38,587 nt of DNA, from NCBI GenBank assembly GCA_011390805.1, contig JAABRT010000002.1, positions 124,547-163,133 of the forward strand, in the 5' to 3' direction. Positions within the stretch are counted from its first letter, which is position 1. Every line of letters starts with the position of its first letter. The stretch is from Gemmatimonas sp. (GTDB lineage: Bacteria > Gemmatimonadota > Gemmatimonadetes > Gemmatimonadales > Gemmatimonadaceae). Both the position numbers and the translations under genes were made by a program. A model generated the notes under the pieces. That model did no database searches, was not told the origin of the DNA, and worked only from the letters and a program-made list of their open reading frames with translations. This document shows positions 18,435 to 27,394 of this stretch, one piece after another.

Positions 18435-19121
18435 ATGCGCATCCTGCTCGTGGAAGATGACGACGTGCTGCGGGAAACGGTGACCGCATACCTGCGGGCC
18501 ACCGGTTTTGCCGTAGACGCCGTAGCTGATGGGAAGATGGCCCTTGTACAGGCCGCCGTCAGCCCCACCGACGTGATCGTGCTTGACGTGCAACTGCCGG
18601 ATACCGACGGATTTACCGTGTGTCGCGCACTGCGCGCGCGGGGAATCAGTGCGCGAATACTCATGGCCACAGCGCGCGACGCGGTGGAAGATCGTATCGC
18701 CGGCCTTGATGGCGGCGCCGATGATTACATCGTGAAGCCCTATGCGCTGGGCGAGCTGGTGGCCCGGTTGCGCGCGCTGCTCCGACGGCCGGCCAGTGCC
18801 TTTGCCCCTGAACTCGTCGTGGCTGACCTGACGCTCAATCCGGCCACCCGGATCGCGATGCGCGGTACACGCGAAATCCTTCTCACCACCAAAGAGTTTG
18901 CCGTGCTCGAAGTGCTGATGCGCCGCGCCGGCAGCGTGGTCACGCGGGAACGGCTGAGCGAGCACGCGTGGGACGACAACTTTGATCCGGCCAGCAACGT
19001 GATTGATGTGTACATCAACCGGCTGCGACGCAAGATCGATCCGCCCGATGAGCGTCCGCTGCTTGAGACGATACGCGGGGCCGGATATCGACTCGGCGAC
19101 GCGCCACCCACCGAACGATGA
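18435..19121 (+). CDS. OmpR/PhoB family response regulator
   Basis: A 228-residue regulator. The receiver domain shows the acidic pocket in MRILLVEDDDVL, the phospho-acceptor Asp51 in VIVLDVQLPD, the switch Thr in ATARD and the Lys in DDYIVKPYALGEL. The C-terminal winged helix shows LLTTKEFAVLEVLMRRAGSV, TRERLSEHAWD and SNVIDVYINRLRRKIDPP. The start at ATG 18435 is set by the conserved MRILLVEDD opening; CAGG precedes it. It overlaps its histidine kinase by 4 bp (ATGA), the standard arrangement for a cognate pair. The 31-bp gap to the patatin-ferredoxin gene makes that gene a likely regulatory target. Confidence 0.93.
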   Translation: MRILLVEDDDVLRETVTAYLRATGFAVDAVADGKMALVQAAVSPTDVIVLDVQLPDTDGFTVCRALRARGISARILMATARDAVEDRIAGLDGGADDYIVKPYALGELVARLRALLRRPASAFAPELVVADLTLNPATRIAMRGTREILLTTKEFAVLEVLMRRAGSVVTRERLSEHAWDDNFDPASNVIDVYINRLRRKIDPPDERPLLETIRGAGYRLGDAPPTER

Positions 19122-20584
19122 GCCCCTCATCGGCCCGCCCGCGATTGCGCACGCGGCTTATCGCCTGGTACGCCGGTTCGCTTTGTCTCATGCTGCTGGC
19201 ATCCGCCGCTGTAGTGCGCTTCGCGGTGCAAGAGGCGCTCGATCGTGCGCACGAAGAGTCGATGACGTCGTCGGCGCAGCTGTTCCGGCAGTTTTTTCGC
19301 GTGGAGATCGCGGAATACCGCACGGTTGAAGCAACGCTCACACATATCGCCGGCGAGCTGGTGTTTGACGACCGCGCCATCGATGTGCACCGGCCGGACG
19401 GCGCACTGTTTGTACCGCCCGGTGTGCGACCCGCGCATACGTATTCACGATTGCTCGCGCCGGTGCGCGATTTCACCGCACCACTCGACCCCGAACTGGC
19501 ACCGGGGTGGACGATCGAAGTGCACGCCAGCGCCGCCACGCTTGTGGCAGCGTCCCGTCGCATTGATTACTGGTTGCTCGGGGGCATTCCGGTAATCGTA
19601 TGCGTGGCCGCACTGCTGGGCTGGTGGCTGGCCGGTCGTGCGCTTCGACCCATTGGCCGCATGGCCGCCGAAGCCCACTTGCTGAATGCAGCCGCCGGTT
19701 CGCGGCTCACATTGCACGATCCATCCGACGAACTCGGACGCCTGGGGGCGAGCTTCAACAGCCTGCTCGATCGACTCGATGCGGCCATTGGTCAGCAGCG
19801 GCGCTTTCTGACCGATGCAGCGCATGAGCTGCGTACGCCGTTGGCCCGGTTGCGATCGCGCGTGGAGCTCGGGCGGCTGGCGCTCCAGCAATCCGATCAT
19901 GACGGCGCGCGGGCCAATGCCGAACGCACGCTGCGAGCGATTGAGGGCGAGTTGCTGGCGGCGTCGGAAGTCGTGGGCGCGCTGCTCGATCTGGCCCGGG
20001 CTGAAGCCGGCGAAGCTGCCACGACAATGAGTCAGGGTTTTGTTGACGACGTGATAACCGACGAGCTGCCACGCTGGCGCGAAAGCGCGGCGCAAGCCGG
20101 TATCGTCATTGCGCTCGGTCAGTTTGATGAAGTCCCGGCAATGTTCGACGCCACATTGCTGCGGCGCCTGCTTGGTTTGCTGCTCGACAATGCGATTCAC
20201 TACAGTGGCACCGGCAGCACGGTCACCGTGCATTTATCCGAGCGAGACGGCAGGGTACGTCTGATCGTGGAAGATCAGGGCATCGGCATTGCCGCGCACG
20301 AGCGGGATGCGGTCTTCAACCGATTCCACCGCTCGGCCGAGGCCCGCCGTCATCGTGCCGATGGCAGCGGACTTGGGCTCGCATTGGCGCGCTGGATTGT
20401 GCAACAGCACGGAGGCGAAATACATGCCGCCGATCGCGCCGATGGCCTGCGCGGTGCGTCAGTGATTGCAAGCTGGCCTGCGCGCGTGTCAGTGGTCAGC
20501 TCGTCGGCGATACGTCAGGCTCGTCCCGCCCCGTCTGGACAGCCGGCGACAACGTCGGCGCGAACTGAACCGGCCGTGACGTAA
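19118..20584 (+). CDS. Membrane sensor histidine kinase
   Basis: A 488-residue kinase cognate to the preceding regulator. TM1 lies at about 16-38 (IAWYAGSLCLMLLASAAVV), followed by a ~110-residue periplasmic sensor region without a recognised fold, TM2 at about 150-172 (LLGGIPVIVCVAALLGWWLA) and a HAMP linker. The H-box is FLTDAAHELRTPLARLRSRV with His236. The ATPase domain shows LLDNAIHYSGTG (N box), VEDQGIGIAAHERD (G1), FNRFHR (F box) and ADGSGLGLALARWIVQQHGG (G2). About 30 residues after the end of the ATPase domain form a Ser/Ala/Pro-rich tail, whose coding DNA overlaps the antisense FliS-like gene. The signal sensed is unknown; no metal- or heme-binding motif is evident. Confidence 0.93.
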   Translation: MSPSSARPRLRTRLIAWYAGSLCLMLLASAAVVRFAVQEALDRAHEESMTSSAQLFRQFFRVEIAEYRTVEATLTHIAGELVFDDRAIDVHRPDGALFVPPGVRPAHTYSRLLAPVRDFTAPLDPELAPGWTIEVHASAATLVAASRRIDYWLLGGIPVIVCVAALLGWWLAGRALRPIGRMAAEAHLLNAAAGSRLTLHDPSDELGRLGASFNSLLDRLDAAIGQQRRFLTDAAHELRTPLARLRSRVELGRLALQQSDHDGARANAERTLRAIEGELLAASEVVGALLDLARAEAGEAATTMSQGFVDDVITDELPRWRESAAQAGIVIALGQFDEVPAMFDATLLRRLLGLLLDNAIHYSGTGSTVTVHLSERDGRVRLIVEDQGIGIAAHERDAVFNRFHRSAEARRHRADGSGLGLALARWIVQQHGGEIHAADRADGLRGASVIASWPARVSVVSSSAIRQARPAPSGQPATTSARTEPAVT

Positions 20585-20888
20585 CTGCCGCGGGCACGTT
20601 GGTAATGCGATCGGCCGCTTGCCACGCACTGCGCAGTTGCTGCAGCGTGTGCGCCGCGCCCAGAAAATCGCCGCTCAGTATGGCGCGCTCGCAATACGCG
20701 TACAATCCGTCAATTCCCGCCGACGAAGGCGAGTCGCACGGATGGGCTTCGCGCAACGTGAGAATCGTTCGATAGGCGCGCGCACTGTTGCGGGCCCGGC
20801 ACGCGGCAATGGCCTGGTCGTAGGCGTGGAGCAGCAATCCGAGCGGCGAGCCGTCAGTTGCAGACGTCAGGGGATGGTTGGGATGCAC
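20496..20888 (-). CDS. FliS-like flagellin chaperone homologue
   Basis: A 130-residue helical protein starting at GTG 20888. It resembles FliS: GSPLGLLLHAYDQAIAACRA (helix 1, as in the SPxxLxxxLYDGAI pattern), ARAYRTILTLREAH, and the closing GLYAYCERAILSGDFLGAAH followed by TLQQLRSAWQAA, matching the FliS LYxY ... LLxxLRxAW ending. Length fits FliS. FliS caps the flagellin C-terminus before export. No other flagellar gene is in the window, so it may be a stray flagellar gene or a divergent chaperone. A longer upstream reading of the frame lacks protein character. The 3' end overlaps the histidine kinase gene by 89 bp on the opposite strand. The ribosome site is weak, so the start is uncertain. 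Confidence 0.55.
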   Translation of the reverse strand: MHPNHPLTSATDGSPLGLLLHAYDQAIAACRARNSARAYRTILTLREAHPCDSPSSAGIDGLYAYCERAILSGDFLGAAHTLQQLRSAWQAADRITNVPAAVTSRPVQFAPTLSPAVQTGRDEPDVSPTS

Positions 20889-21074
20889 AGGTGACTCGTG
20901 GTGAGGACCTTTCGGTCCGGTTGCGCAATGGACATGCGGTGGGAAGGACAGAGATGCTCGCCCTGTTGATATGGGTTCGGCGCGCGAGCGCCAGGACTTG
21001 AGCGGCGCTTGTGACACCGGCCACACACTGCGCGTATTCATCTGACGTTCATGTTGGCGCGGTAGGTTGCCTGC

Positions 21075-22361
21075 ATGACCTCCGTCACACTCCGACTCCC
21101 CGGTTGGCGCAGCACGCTTGGCGTGATCCTGCTGGCGTTCGGTTCGCAGGTGAGTGCCCAATCGGTGAGCACCGCGGGCGGCGCCGCCGATACTCTTGAC
21201 CTCGCCAGCGCACTCCGGCTGGCTTCCCGTTCGTCTCCCGCGCTGCAACGCGTGGCCGCCGAGGCCGGTGTAGCTGCGGGCGAACTGCGCACCACGGGAC
21301 AGTGGCCCAATCCCACGCTGGAATACCGCAGGGAAAATATCGGCGCGCCGCTGCAACCCGATGAGTTCGTCACGGCGTACGTTCCCATTGACGTGACCGG
21401 GCGGCGACAAGCACTGCGCCGCGCCACGTCGCGCGGCCGCGAGCGTGTGCATGCAACACGTGAGGCTGCGTTGCGGGATGTTGAACTGCAGATTGCCCGC
21501 GCCTGGACAGCCGCTGCGCTGTCGGCCGATATCAGTCGCAGCGTGAGCGAGCAGTATCAGGCGGTGGAACGCATCGCCGCGATTGAAGCGCAACGTGCCG
21601 CTGAGGGAGTGGTGGCCGAAGCGGTGGCCATGCGCACCCGGGTAGAAGCGAACCGGATTTCGCACGAGTTGGCGCTGGCCGAAACACGGGCCATGCGCGA
21701 CCGACTGGATTTGGCGGCGCTGCTTGGTGTGACTGACGAAGCGCTGCCTCCCTTGCCCAGCGTGCTCACGCCCGCATTGCGAACGAACGCGGAGACGCGC
21801 AGTGCCGCGCAGTTGGTCACTGTTGCACAATCCGGTCGCCCCGAGATACTCGCGGCGTCGCTATGGCGGGATGAATCGGTGCTGCGGCAACGTGTGGAGT
21901 CTGGCGGCGTGGTTGGCGATTGGCAGCTGCAAGGCGGCACCAAGCGAACGAGCGGCTTCATGTCGGGTCAGCTTGGCCTTGCGGTGCCGCTGCCGATTTT
22001 CAACCAGAACAGTGGCGCGCGTGAACGCAGCGCCAGTGCTGTGTTGCTTGCAGAAACAGCGTATCGCGAAGTGGAGCTGCGTATTCGCGCCGACGTCCTT
22101 GCGGCAACTGACAACCTGCGCCGCCTCGAATCCATCGCGCCCCGCTTTTCCGATGCAATCCGACTGGGTCGGGAAATCGCATCGAGTGCGCGGGTTGCGT
22201 ATGCCGAAGGACACATGACGCTGCTTGAACTGCTCGATGCTGAGCGCACCGCTGCTGATGCGCGCAACTCGGCCAGCCGCTATCGGGCCGATTTGCTCCT
22301 TGCACAACTCACATTGCGCCGGGTGATTGGCGCACCGCTTGTTCCGGAAATCTCACCGTGA
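21075..22361 (+). CDS. TolC family outer-membrane efflux channel (CzcC-like)
   Basis: A 428-residue outer-membrane factor with a signal peptide (STLGVILLAFGSQVSAQS). The two OEP repeats are visible: LDLASALRLASRSSPALQRV with the long helix AAEAGVAAGELRTTGQWPNP and TLEYRRENIGAP, then LAVPLPIFNQNSGARERSAS and VAYAEGHMTLLELLDAERTA near the C-terminus, the usual TolC/CzcC signature. It forms the trimeric exit duct for the RND pump encoded two genes downstream. It overlaps the next gene by 4 bp (GTGA), so the three genes form one operon. Confidence 0.93.
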   Translation: MTSVTLRLPGWRSTLGVILLAFGSQVSAQSVSTAGGAADTLDLASALRLASRSSPALQRVAAEAGVAAGELRTTGQWPNPTLEYRRENIGAPLQPDEFVTAYVPIDVTGRRQALRRATSRGRERVHATREAALRDVELQIARAWTAAALSADISRSVSEQYQAVERIAAIEAQRAAEGVVAEAVAMRTRVEANRISHELALAETRAMRDRLDLAALLGVTDEALPPLPSVLTPALRTNAETRSAAQLVTVAQSGRPEILAASLWRDESVLRQRVESGGVVGDWQLQGGTKRTSGFMSGQLGLAVPLPIFNQNSGARERSASAVLLAETAYREVELRIRADVLAATDNLRRLESIAPRFSDAIRLGREIASSARVAYAEGHMTLLELLDAERTAADARNSASRYRADLLLAQLTLRRVIGAPLVPEISP

Positions 22362-23593
22362 TCAAACGACATTTCAGTGTTGCGTTCCTCGGCCGCCGCC
22401 TCGCGTGGCCCGTGGCCCTGGCACTCGTGATATCGGCGTGCACCGATGCGCCGCCCGATGCAGAACCGGTAATCGAGTCAACGGCCGATACCGCACTGCT
22501 GAGCGCCCAGGCTGTTGCCATCGGCGGGTTTACCCTTGATACCGCGCGTCGTGTGGTGTGGTCGTCGACCGTGACGGCGCCGGCGCGCGTGGTGCTTGAT
22601 CCGGCCAGAGAACAGGTGCTGGGTTCAATAACCGAGGGGCGCATCTCACGCGTGCTGGTGCGCGTTGGTGATCGTGTGCGGGCGGGCGACATCCTCGTTG
22701 CGATACACAGTCACGAGATCATGGACGCCCGCAGCGGGCTGGCGCGCGCCGAGTCGCAATCGCGCACTGCAGCGGCGGAGCGCGATGCAGCGGAGCTGAA
22801 TCTGCAACGTGCACAACGTCTGCTCGCGGCACGCGCCATGGGGCAGGCAGATGTTGAACGCGCGACGGTGGTGGCAACAGCGGCACGGGCCAAGGTTCAG
22901 GAAGCCGAGGCCGAACTCGTTCGGGCGCGCGGCCTGATGGAGCATCTGCTCGGCGATGGACCATTGCCGCCCGATCTCGATCCGCATGAGGTGCTCATCC
23001 GTGCGCCCATGTCGGGCGTCGTGGTGGCGCGTGAGGCAGTGCAGGGCACAGTGGTGTTGCCGGGTGATGCGTTGGTCGCGGTGGCTGATCCGTCGGCGGT
23101 GCAGCTGGAGCTGCGTCTCACCGACCGGCAGGCAGCCGATGTGCGGGCCGGAGCGACCGTGTCCTTCACACTGGTGGGCGATGAGACGGCTGCGGCACCG
23201 GGACGCGCTGTTGTGTCGCGCGTTTCTCCGGTGGTGGATCAGGCCACGCGTACTGTGATGATCCTGGCCAATATCACGAACGCGCCGCCCGGTACACGTG
23301 CGGAGCGCTTTGCAACGGCGCAGCTCGACGGCGCCACCGAAGGCAACGCGTTGGTGGTGCCCATGCAGTCGGTGCAGTCGTTGGCCGGCGACACGATCGT
23401 GATCGTGGCACAGCCGCGCGGTGAGGGGCTGTTTCTTGAAGCAAAGCAGGTGCGCGTGGGCCGACGCGATGCCACACACGCCGAAATCCTTGTTGGCATC
23501 GTTGAAAACGATGTGGTGATCGCGCGCGGGGCAACGATCGCGCGCGCCGAGTTGCTCAAGCGTCGCGATGGTGGTGGTGGTGGCGACCAATAA
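22358..23593 (+). CDS. RND efflux periplasmic adaptor (CzcB/CusB-like membrane fusion lipoprotein)
   Basis: A 411-residue adaptor starting at a GTG that overlaps the TolC gene stop. The signal WPVALALVISAC ends in a lipobox with Cys28, so it is probably lipid-anchored. The barrel-sandwich (lipoyl-like) domain is split around a helical hairpin: GRISRVLVRVGDRVRAGDIL on one side and VLIRAPMSGVVVAREAVQGT on the other, with the hairpin (RSGLARAESQSRTAAAERD ...) between them. A beta-barrel and membrane-proximal domain follow. It ends in a Gly-rich tail (GGGGGDQ) whose codons overlap the pump start. No His- or Met-rich metal-binding N-terminus is seen. Confidence 0.92.
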   Translation: MIKRHFSVAFLGRRLAWPVALALVISACTDAPPDAEPVIESTADTALLSAQAVAIGGFTLDTARRVVWSSTVTAPARVVLDPAREQVLGSITEGRISRVLVRVGDRVRAGDILVAIHSHEIMDARSGLARAESQSRTAAAERDAAELNLQRAQRLLAARAMGQADVERATVVATAARAKVQEAEAELVRARGLMEHLLGDGPLPPDLDPHEVLIRAPMSGVVVAREAVQGTVVLPGDALVAVADPSAVQLELRLTDRQAADVRAGATVSFTLVGDETAAAPGRAVVSRVSPVVDQATRTVMILANITNAPPGTRAERFATAQLDGATEGNALVVPMQSVQSLAGDTIVIVAQPRGEGLFLEAKQVRVGRRDATHAEILVGIVENDVVIARGATIARAELLKRRDGGGGGDQ

Positions 23594-26500
23594 CCCTTCT
23601 GATACCGTACCACCCGTAACCGGCGATTCGCTGCTGGCCCGATTGGTGGGTGCTTCCATCGCGCGTCCGGTAATGGTGCTGCTGGCTGTCGCGGTGATTG
23701 TCGTGGCTGGTGTGCTGGCCTTTCTTCGCTTGCCGTTTGACGCCTTCCCGGATCTCACCGGTGTGCGGGTGGAGGTCATTACCGAAGCGCGCGGTTATGC
23801 CGTGGAGGAAGTGGAACAGCTCGTAACGTATCCGCTTGAGTCGGTGCTGATGGGTCTGGAGGGTGCGGAGGAGGTACGCTCTACATCGAAGTCGGGCCTC
23901 TCACTCGTGACAATCGCATTCGCCGACGGCACCGACCTGTATCACGCACGTACACTGGTTACACAGCGGTTGGGCGATGCCAAAGGGGAGCTGCCCGATG
24001 GTGTAGATCCGCTGCTTGGTCCTGTTTCCACACCGCTCGGCGAGCTCTATCAGTACGTGGTGGAAAGTGACTCCATGTCGCTTACCGATCTCAAATCGCT
24101 GCACGATTACGTGATCCGGCCACGCCTGCGCAGCGTGGACGGCGTGAGTGAAGTGAACTCGTGGGGCGGACTCATCGAGCAGATTCAGGTGCAGGTTGAT
24201 CCGTCGGCACTTACCGCATACGGACTCGTGCTGGGCGACGTGCACGAGGCGCTTGCCGCAAACTCCATGGCGTTTGGCGGTTCGTACGTTGAACGCGACG
24301 GCGAGCGCTGGACACTTCGCGGATTGGGACGCATTGCTGCAGCCAGCGATCTGACGGCGATTGTCATTCGTTCGGTGAATGGCACGGCGGTGCGCATTGG
24401 TGATGTCGCCACCGTGGAGATTGGCGCGCTCCCGAGTTTCGGTGCTGTCTCACGCGACGGCACGCACCAGACCGTAGCAGGCATGGTGCTCAAGCGCAAA
24501 GGCGAAGACTCACGGCGTGTAATTGCCGGCGTCCTGCAGCGTCTTGAAGAAGTGCAGGCAACACTGCCTTCGCATGTGAAGATCACGCCGTTCTACGATC
24601 AGAGCGCGCTCGTGACACGAACCACACATACCATTCTCAGCAATCTCACCCTTGGCGGTGTGCTGGTGGTGGGTGTGCTGTTCCTCTTTCTTCGTGATGT
24701 GCGCGCGTCACTGCTCGTGGCGAGCGTGATTCCGCTCAGCATGCTGATGGCGTTTTGTGCCATGTGGGCCACCGGTGCGTCGGCCAATCTCATGAGCCTT
24801 GGCGCACTCGACTTTGGCTTGCTGGTGGACGGCGCCATTGTGATGGTCGATCAGTTCGTCCGGCAGTTCGAAGGCGAGCACTCAGTGGCTGCGGCCGGGG
24901 TCACACCCGAAGAGCGCCGCGCGCGCTTGCGTGCTGCAGCGGTACAAGTTGCGCGTCCCGTGTTATTCGGTGTGTCGATTATTGTGGCGGTCTATCTGCC
25001 CATCTTCACACTTGGCGGCATGGAGGGACGCATGTTCCGTCCCATGGCGTTCACCGTGGTGGTCGCGGTGCTCGCGTCATTGTTGCTGGCGCTTACGTAT
25101 GTACCGGCCATGGCGGCGCGTGTGCTCAAGCCTGTGGCGCGTGTGAAATCGCCAACCTTTGAACGCGTAGTGCGCGGTTACGGACGCACCCTCGATGTGA
25201 TGCTGGGCAATCCGCGGTCTGTCGTGGTGAGTGCTGTGTTGCTGGTGGGTGGTGCGTTGCTTGTGCTGCGGAACACCGGCACCGAGTTCATGCCCCGCCT
25301 CGATGAAGGCGCCATTCTCGTAAACACCCGCCAGCTGCCCAGTACATCGCTTGAAGAAGCAATGCAGTTAGCCAAGGCGGCTGAAGCCATCGTGAAACAG
25401 TTTCCCGAGGTGATCACCACCATCACCAAGCAGGGCCGTCCGGATCTGGCCACGGAGGCCATGGGACTGTTTGAAGGCGACATGTATGTGCCGCTGCTGC
25501 CGCGCGAGCAATGGACCACGGCAGACACCCGTGAAGGACTGGTGGCTGCCTTTGACTCGGCGTTGCGCGTGATTCCGGGACTCGATATCGCCTTCACGCA
25601 GCCAATGGCGATGCGGCTTGATGAGGCGGAGAGCGGAATCAAAACCGATCTTGGTGTGAAAGTGTTCGGCAGCGACCTCGACGCGATTTACGACGTTGCC
25701 GAACGCATTCGCGCGGTTGTCACACGCGTGGAAGGCGCTGCTGACGTCGCTGTTGAAGTGGCCGAAGGTTCTGGAGAGTTGCGTATCACGCCAAACCGCG
25801 ATGCGCTGGCGGCGTACGGCTTGTCGATCGCCGATCTTCGCAACACCATTGACTACGCATCGGCGCGACGCACCGCGGCCGAACTTGTGATCGGTCCGCG
25901 TCGCATTCCGATTGCCGTAGTATTGCCCAAGGCGTTGCGCAGCGATCGCAATGCGCTGGCGAATCTGCCGCTGCGCACGCCGGCCGGAGGCATTGTGCCG
26001 CTGGGTGCGGTAGCCGAGTTGGTGTACGCGGAGGGACCGGAGCTGATCGGTCATGAGAATGCGCAGCGCCGCACCCTGGTGGTCGCGAACGTTCGCGGAC
26101 GCGATCTGGGTGGCTTTGCGGCCGACGTTCAGGCGCAGGTGGCGCGTGATGTCGCGCTGCCGGCCGGCGTGTTTCTGGAATGGGGTGGTCAGTACGAAAA
26201 TCAACAGCGCGCCATGCAGCGGCTGAAGCTGGTTGTACCGGCCGCCATCGCGCTGATCATGCTGCTGTTGTACGGAGCGTTCGGCTCGTGGTCGCAAGCC
26301 ACGCTCGTGTTGCTCAATGTGCCGTTTGCTTTGGTTGGTGGGGTGGCTGCGCTCTGGTTGCGTGAGCTGAACCTGAGCTTGTCTGCGAGCATCGGCTTCA
26401 TCGCCCTGTTCGGCATTGCAGTGCTCAACGGCGTGGTGCTCGTGGAGCATTTGAATCACCTGCGCGCCACAGAACCGGATCTGCTCACGCGCGTACGCAA

Positions 26501-26726
26501 AGGAGCACAGGATCGCTTGCGTCCTGTGCTCATGACGGCGCTGGTGGCCAGTCTTGGATTTGTGCCGATGGCGCTGTCGCAGGGGGCCGGGGCAGAGGTG
26601 CAGCGCCCCCTCGCATCGGTGGTGATTGGCGGCTTGATCACCTCAACCGCACTCACGCTGCTTGTGCTTCCCGTACTGTATCGCGCATTGGAAGCGCGCG
26701 CGGTGCGCAAAAAGTCTGAGCGCTGA
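23568..26726 (+). CDS. Heavy-metal efflux RND pump (CzcA/CnrA type)
   Basis: A 1052-residue inner-membrane proton antiporter of the HME-RND family. It opens with SIARPVMVLLAVAVIVVAGV (TM1) and FDAFPDLTGVRVEVITEARG, the HME signature, and has twelve expected membrane segments and two large periplasmic loops. TM4 reads SLGALDFGLLVDGAIVMVDQ with acidic residues at 415, 421 and 428. The DFG...DG form is that of Co/Zn/Cd/Ni pumps rather than of copper/silver CusA, but the third acid is Asp where CzcA has Glu. The start overlaps the adaptor by 26 bp; the ATG is followed by four GTG codons, so the exact start is uncertain. With the two upstream genes it forms a complete tripartite exporter. The metal is inferred from motifs only. 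Confidence 0.92.
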   Translation: MVVVVATNNPSDTVPPVTGDSLLARLVGASIARPVMVLLAVAVIVVAGVLAFLRLPFDAFPDLTGVRVEVITEARGYAVEEVEQLVTYPLESVLMGLEGAEEVRSTSKSGLSLVTIAFADGTDLYHARTLVTQRLGDAKGELPDGVDPLLGPVSTPLGELYQYVVESDSMSLTDLKSLHDYVIRPRLRSVDGVSEVNSWGGLIEQIQVQVDPSALTAYGLVLGDVHEALAANSMAFGGSYVERDGERWTLRGLGRIAAASDLTAIVIRSVNGTAVRIGDVATVEIGALPSFGAVSRDGTHQTVAGMVLKRKGEDSRRVIAGVLQRLEEVQATLPSHVKITPFYDQSALVTRTTHTILSNLTLGGVLVVGVLFLFLRDVRASLLVASVIPLSMLMAFCAMWATGASANLMSLGALDFGLLVDGAIVMVDQFVRQFEGEHSVAAAGVTPEERRARLRAAAVQVARPVLFGVSIIVAVYLPIFTLGGMEGRMFRPMAFTVVVAVLASLLLALTYVPAMAARVLKPVARVKSPTFERVVRGYGRTLDVMLGNPRSVVVSAVLLVGGALLVLRNTGTEFMPRLDEGAILVNTRQLPSTSLEEAMQLAKAAEAIVKQFPEVITTITKQGRPDLATEAMGLFEGDMYVPLLPREQWTTADTREGLVAAFDSALRVIPGLDIAFTQPMAMRLDEAESGIKTDLGVKVFGSDLDAIYDVAERIRAVVTRVEGAADVAVEVAEGSGELRITPNRDALAAYGLSIADLRNTIDYASARRTAAELVIGPRRIPIAVVLPKALRSDRNALANLPLRTPAGGIVPLGAVAELVYAEGPELIGHENAQRRTLVVANVRGRDLGGFAADVQAQVARDVALPAGVFLEWGGQYENQQRAMQRLKLVVPAAIALIMLLLYGAFGSWSQATLVLLNVPFALVGGVAALWLRELNLSLSASIGFIALFGIAVLNGVVLVEHLNHLRATEPDLLTRVRKGAQDRLRPVLMTALVASLGFVPMALSQGAGAEVQRPLASVVIGGLITSTALTLLVLPVLYRALEARAVRKKSER

Positions 26727-26730
26727 TTGC

Positions 26731-26758
26731 TGCGAGAGCGGCCGGGGCCGCCCTCGCA
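26731..26758. terminator. Hairpin between convergent pump and membrane-protein genes
   Basis: A 13-bp stem with one mismatch (TGCGAGAGCGGCC / GGCCGCCCTCGCA) and a 2-nt gap lies 4 bp after the pump stop and 18 bp before the stop of the convergent gene. There is no U-tract, so it is a probable bidirectional terminator. Confidence 0.5.
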
Positions 26759-26776
26759 ACGTTCAGCCCAACTCAA

Positions 26777-27244
26777 CTAGCGCAGGATCTGGTACAGGCC
26801 GTACAGCGTCATACCGGCGCCGCCGATCACGAGCAGATCGCCGGGAGCGTCGTCTACGTCGGAACCGATCACCATTGCCGCGACTCCGACCACCACGAGC
26901 GCCAGATTACGACCAAGGCCCACACGACGGTCCTGCAGGCGCTCGTCGAGTGTCACAGCTTCACGCGAGCTGGAGGGCACAAAACGAACGGCGCTCGTGC
27001 TCATGACCGGTCCTGCCGGTACCGTGGCCAAGGTGCCTGACGTTTCGCCGGTCACCGTCTCCGGCAGGGCAACAGCTTCTGCAGGTGCTGTCACAGCCGC
27101 GACAACCGGCGAAGACGTGCCCACCGCGTCCTGCGCCAATGCCACGCTGGCCCAGCCAAGACTGACTACGGCGATCGCTACTCCGGCAAGCAACATGCGG
27201 CGGAAGTCGGGGCGGACAGCAACGCGAGCCTGATGACGCGACAT
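26777..27244 (-). CDS. Small secreted or membrane protein of unknown function
   Basis: A 155-residue protein from the ATG at 27244, with AAAGGAG about 7 bp upstream as a good ribosome site. It has a signal peptide (FRRMLLAGVAIAVVSLGWAS, cleavage near ALAQDA), an Ala/Val/Thr/Pro-rich middle without structure cues, a short polar segment (SSREAVTLDERLQDRR) and two hydrophobic stretches at the C-terminus (LALVVVGVAAMVIG and LLVIGGAGMTLYGLYQILR) separated by an acidic loop (SDVDDAPGD). The C-terminal hairpin suggests inner-membrane anchoring. I recognise no family. It is divergent from the kynureninase-like gene. Confidence 0.65.
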   Translation of the reverse strand: MSRHQARVAVRPDFRRMLLAGVAIAVVSLGWASVALAQDAVGTSSPVVAAVTAPAEAVALPETVTGETSGTLATVPAGPVMSTSAVRFVPSSSREAVTLDERLQDRRVGLGRNLALVVVGVAAMVIGSDVDDAPGDLLVIGGAGMTLYGLYQILR

Positions 27245-27394
27245 ACACACACTCCTTTGGAGTTGAACTGCGGATAGCTGCGCGGCAACCGAGCAGCTGC
27301 ACGCGCGTTTAGTATGATGCATAGACCCTGTGGGTGCCCTGCAGGTTCCCGAAAGCATCGTTTGTCGTTCCACCAACATCTCTTCCGGTGCGTT

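Noticed and set aside
20905..20918. GGACC-TTTC-GGTCC hairpin upstream of the FliS-like gene as a riboswitch
   Set aside because: A single 5-bp stem is too short to support a structured regulator.
20889..21830. N-terminal extension of the FliS-like frame over the TolC gene
   Set aside because: Only the part from 20888 down resembles a protein family; the rest is antisense to the TolC gene.
22646..23779. 377-residue open frame antisense to the membrane fusion protein
   Set aside because: Spans two real genes and has His/Arg/Cys-rich, non-protein-like composition.
25368..26459. 363-residue open frame antisense to the metal pump
   Set aside because: Lies wholly inside the CzcA-type gene, with Gln/Arg/His-rich composition typical of GC-skew shadow frames.
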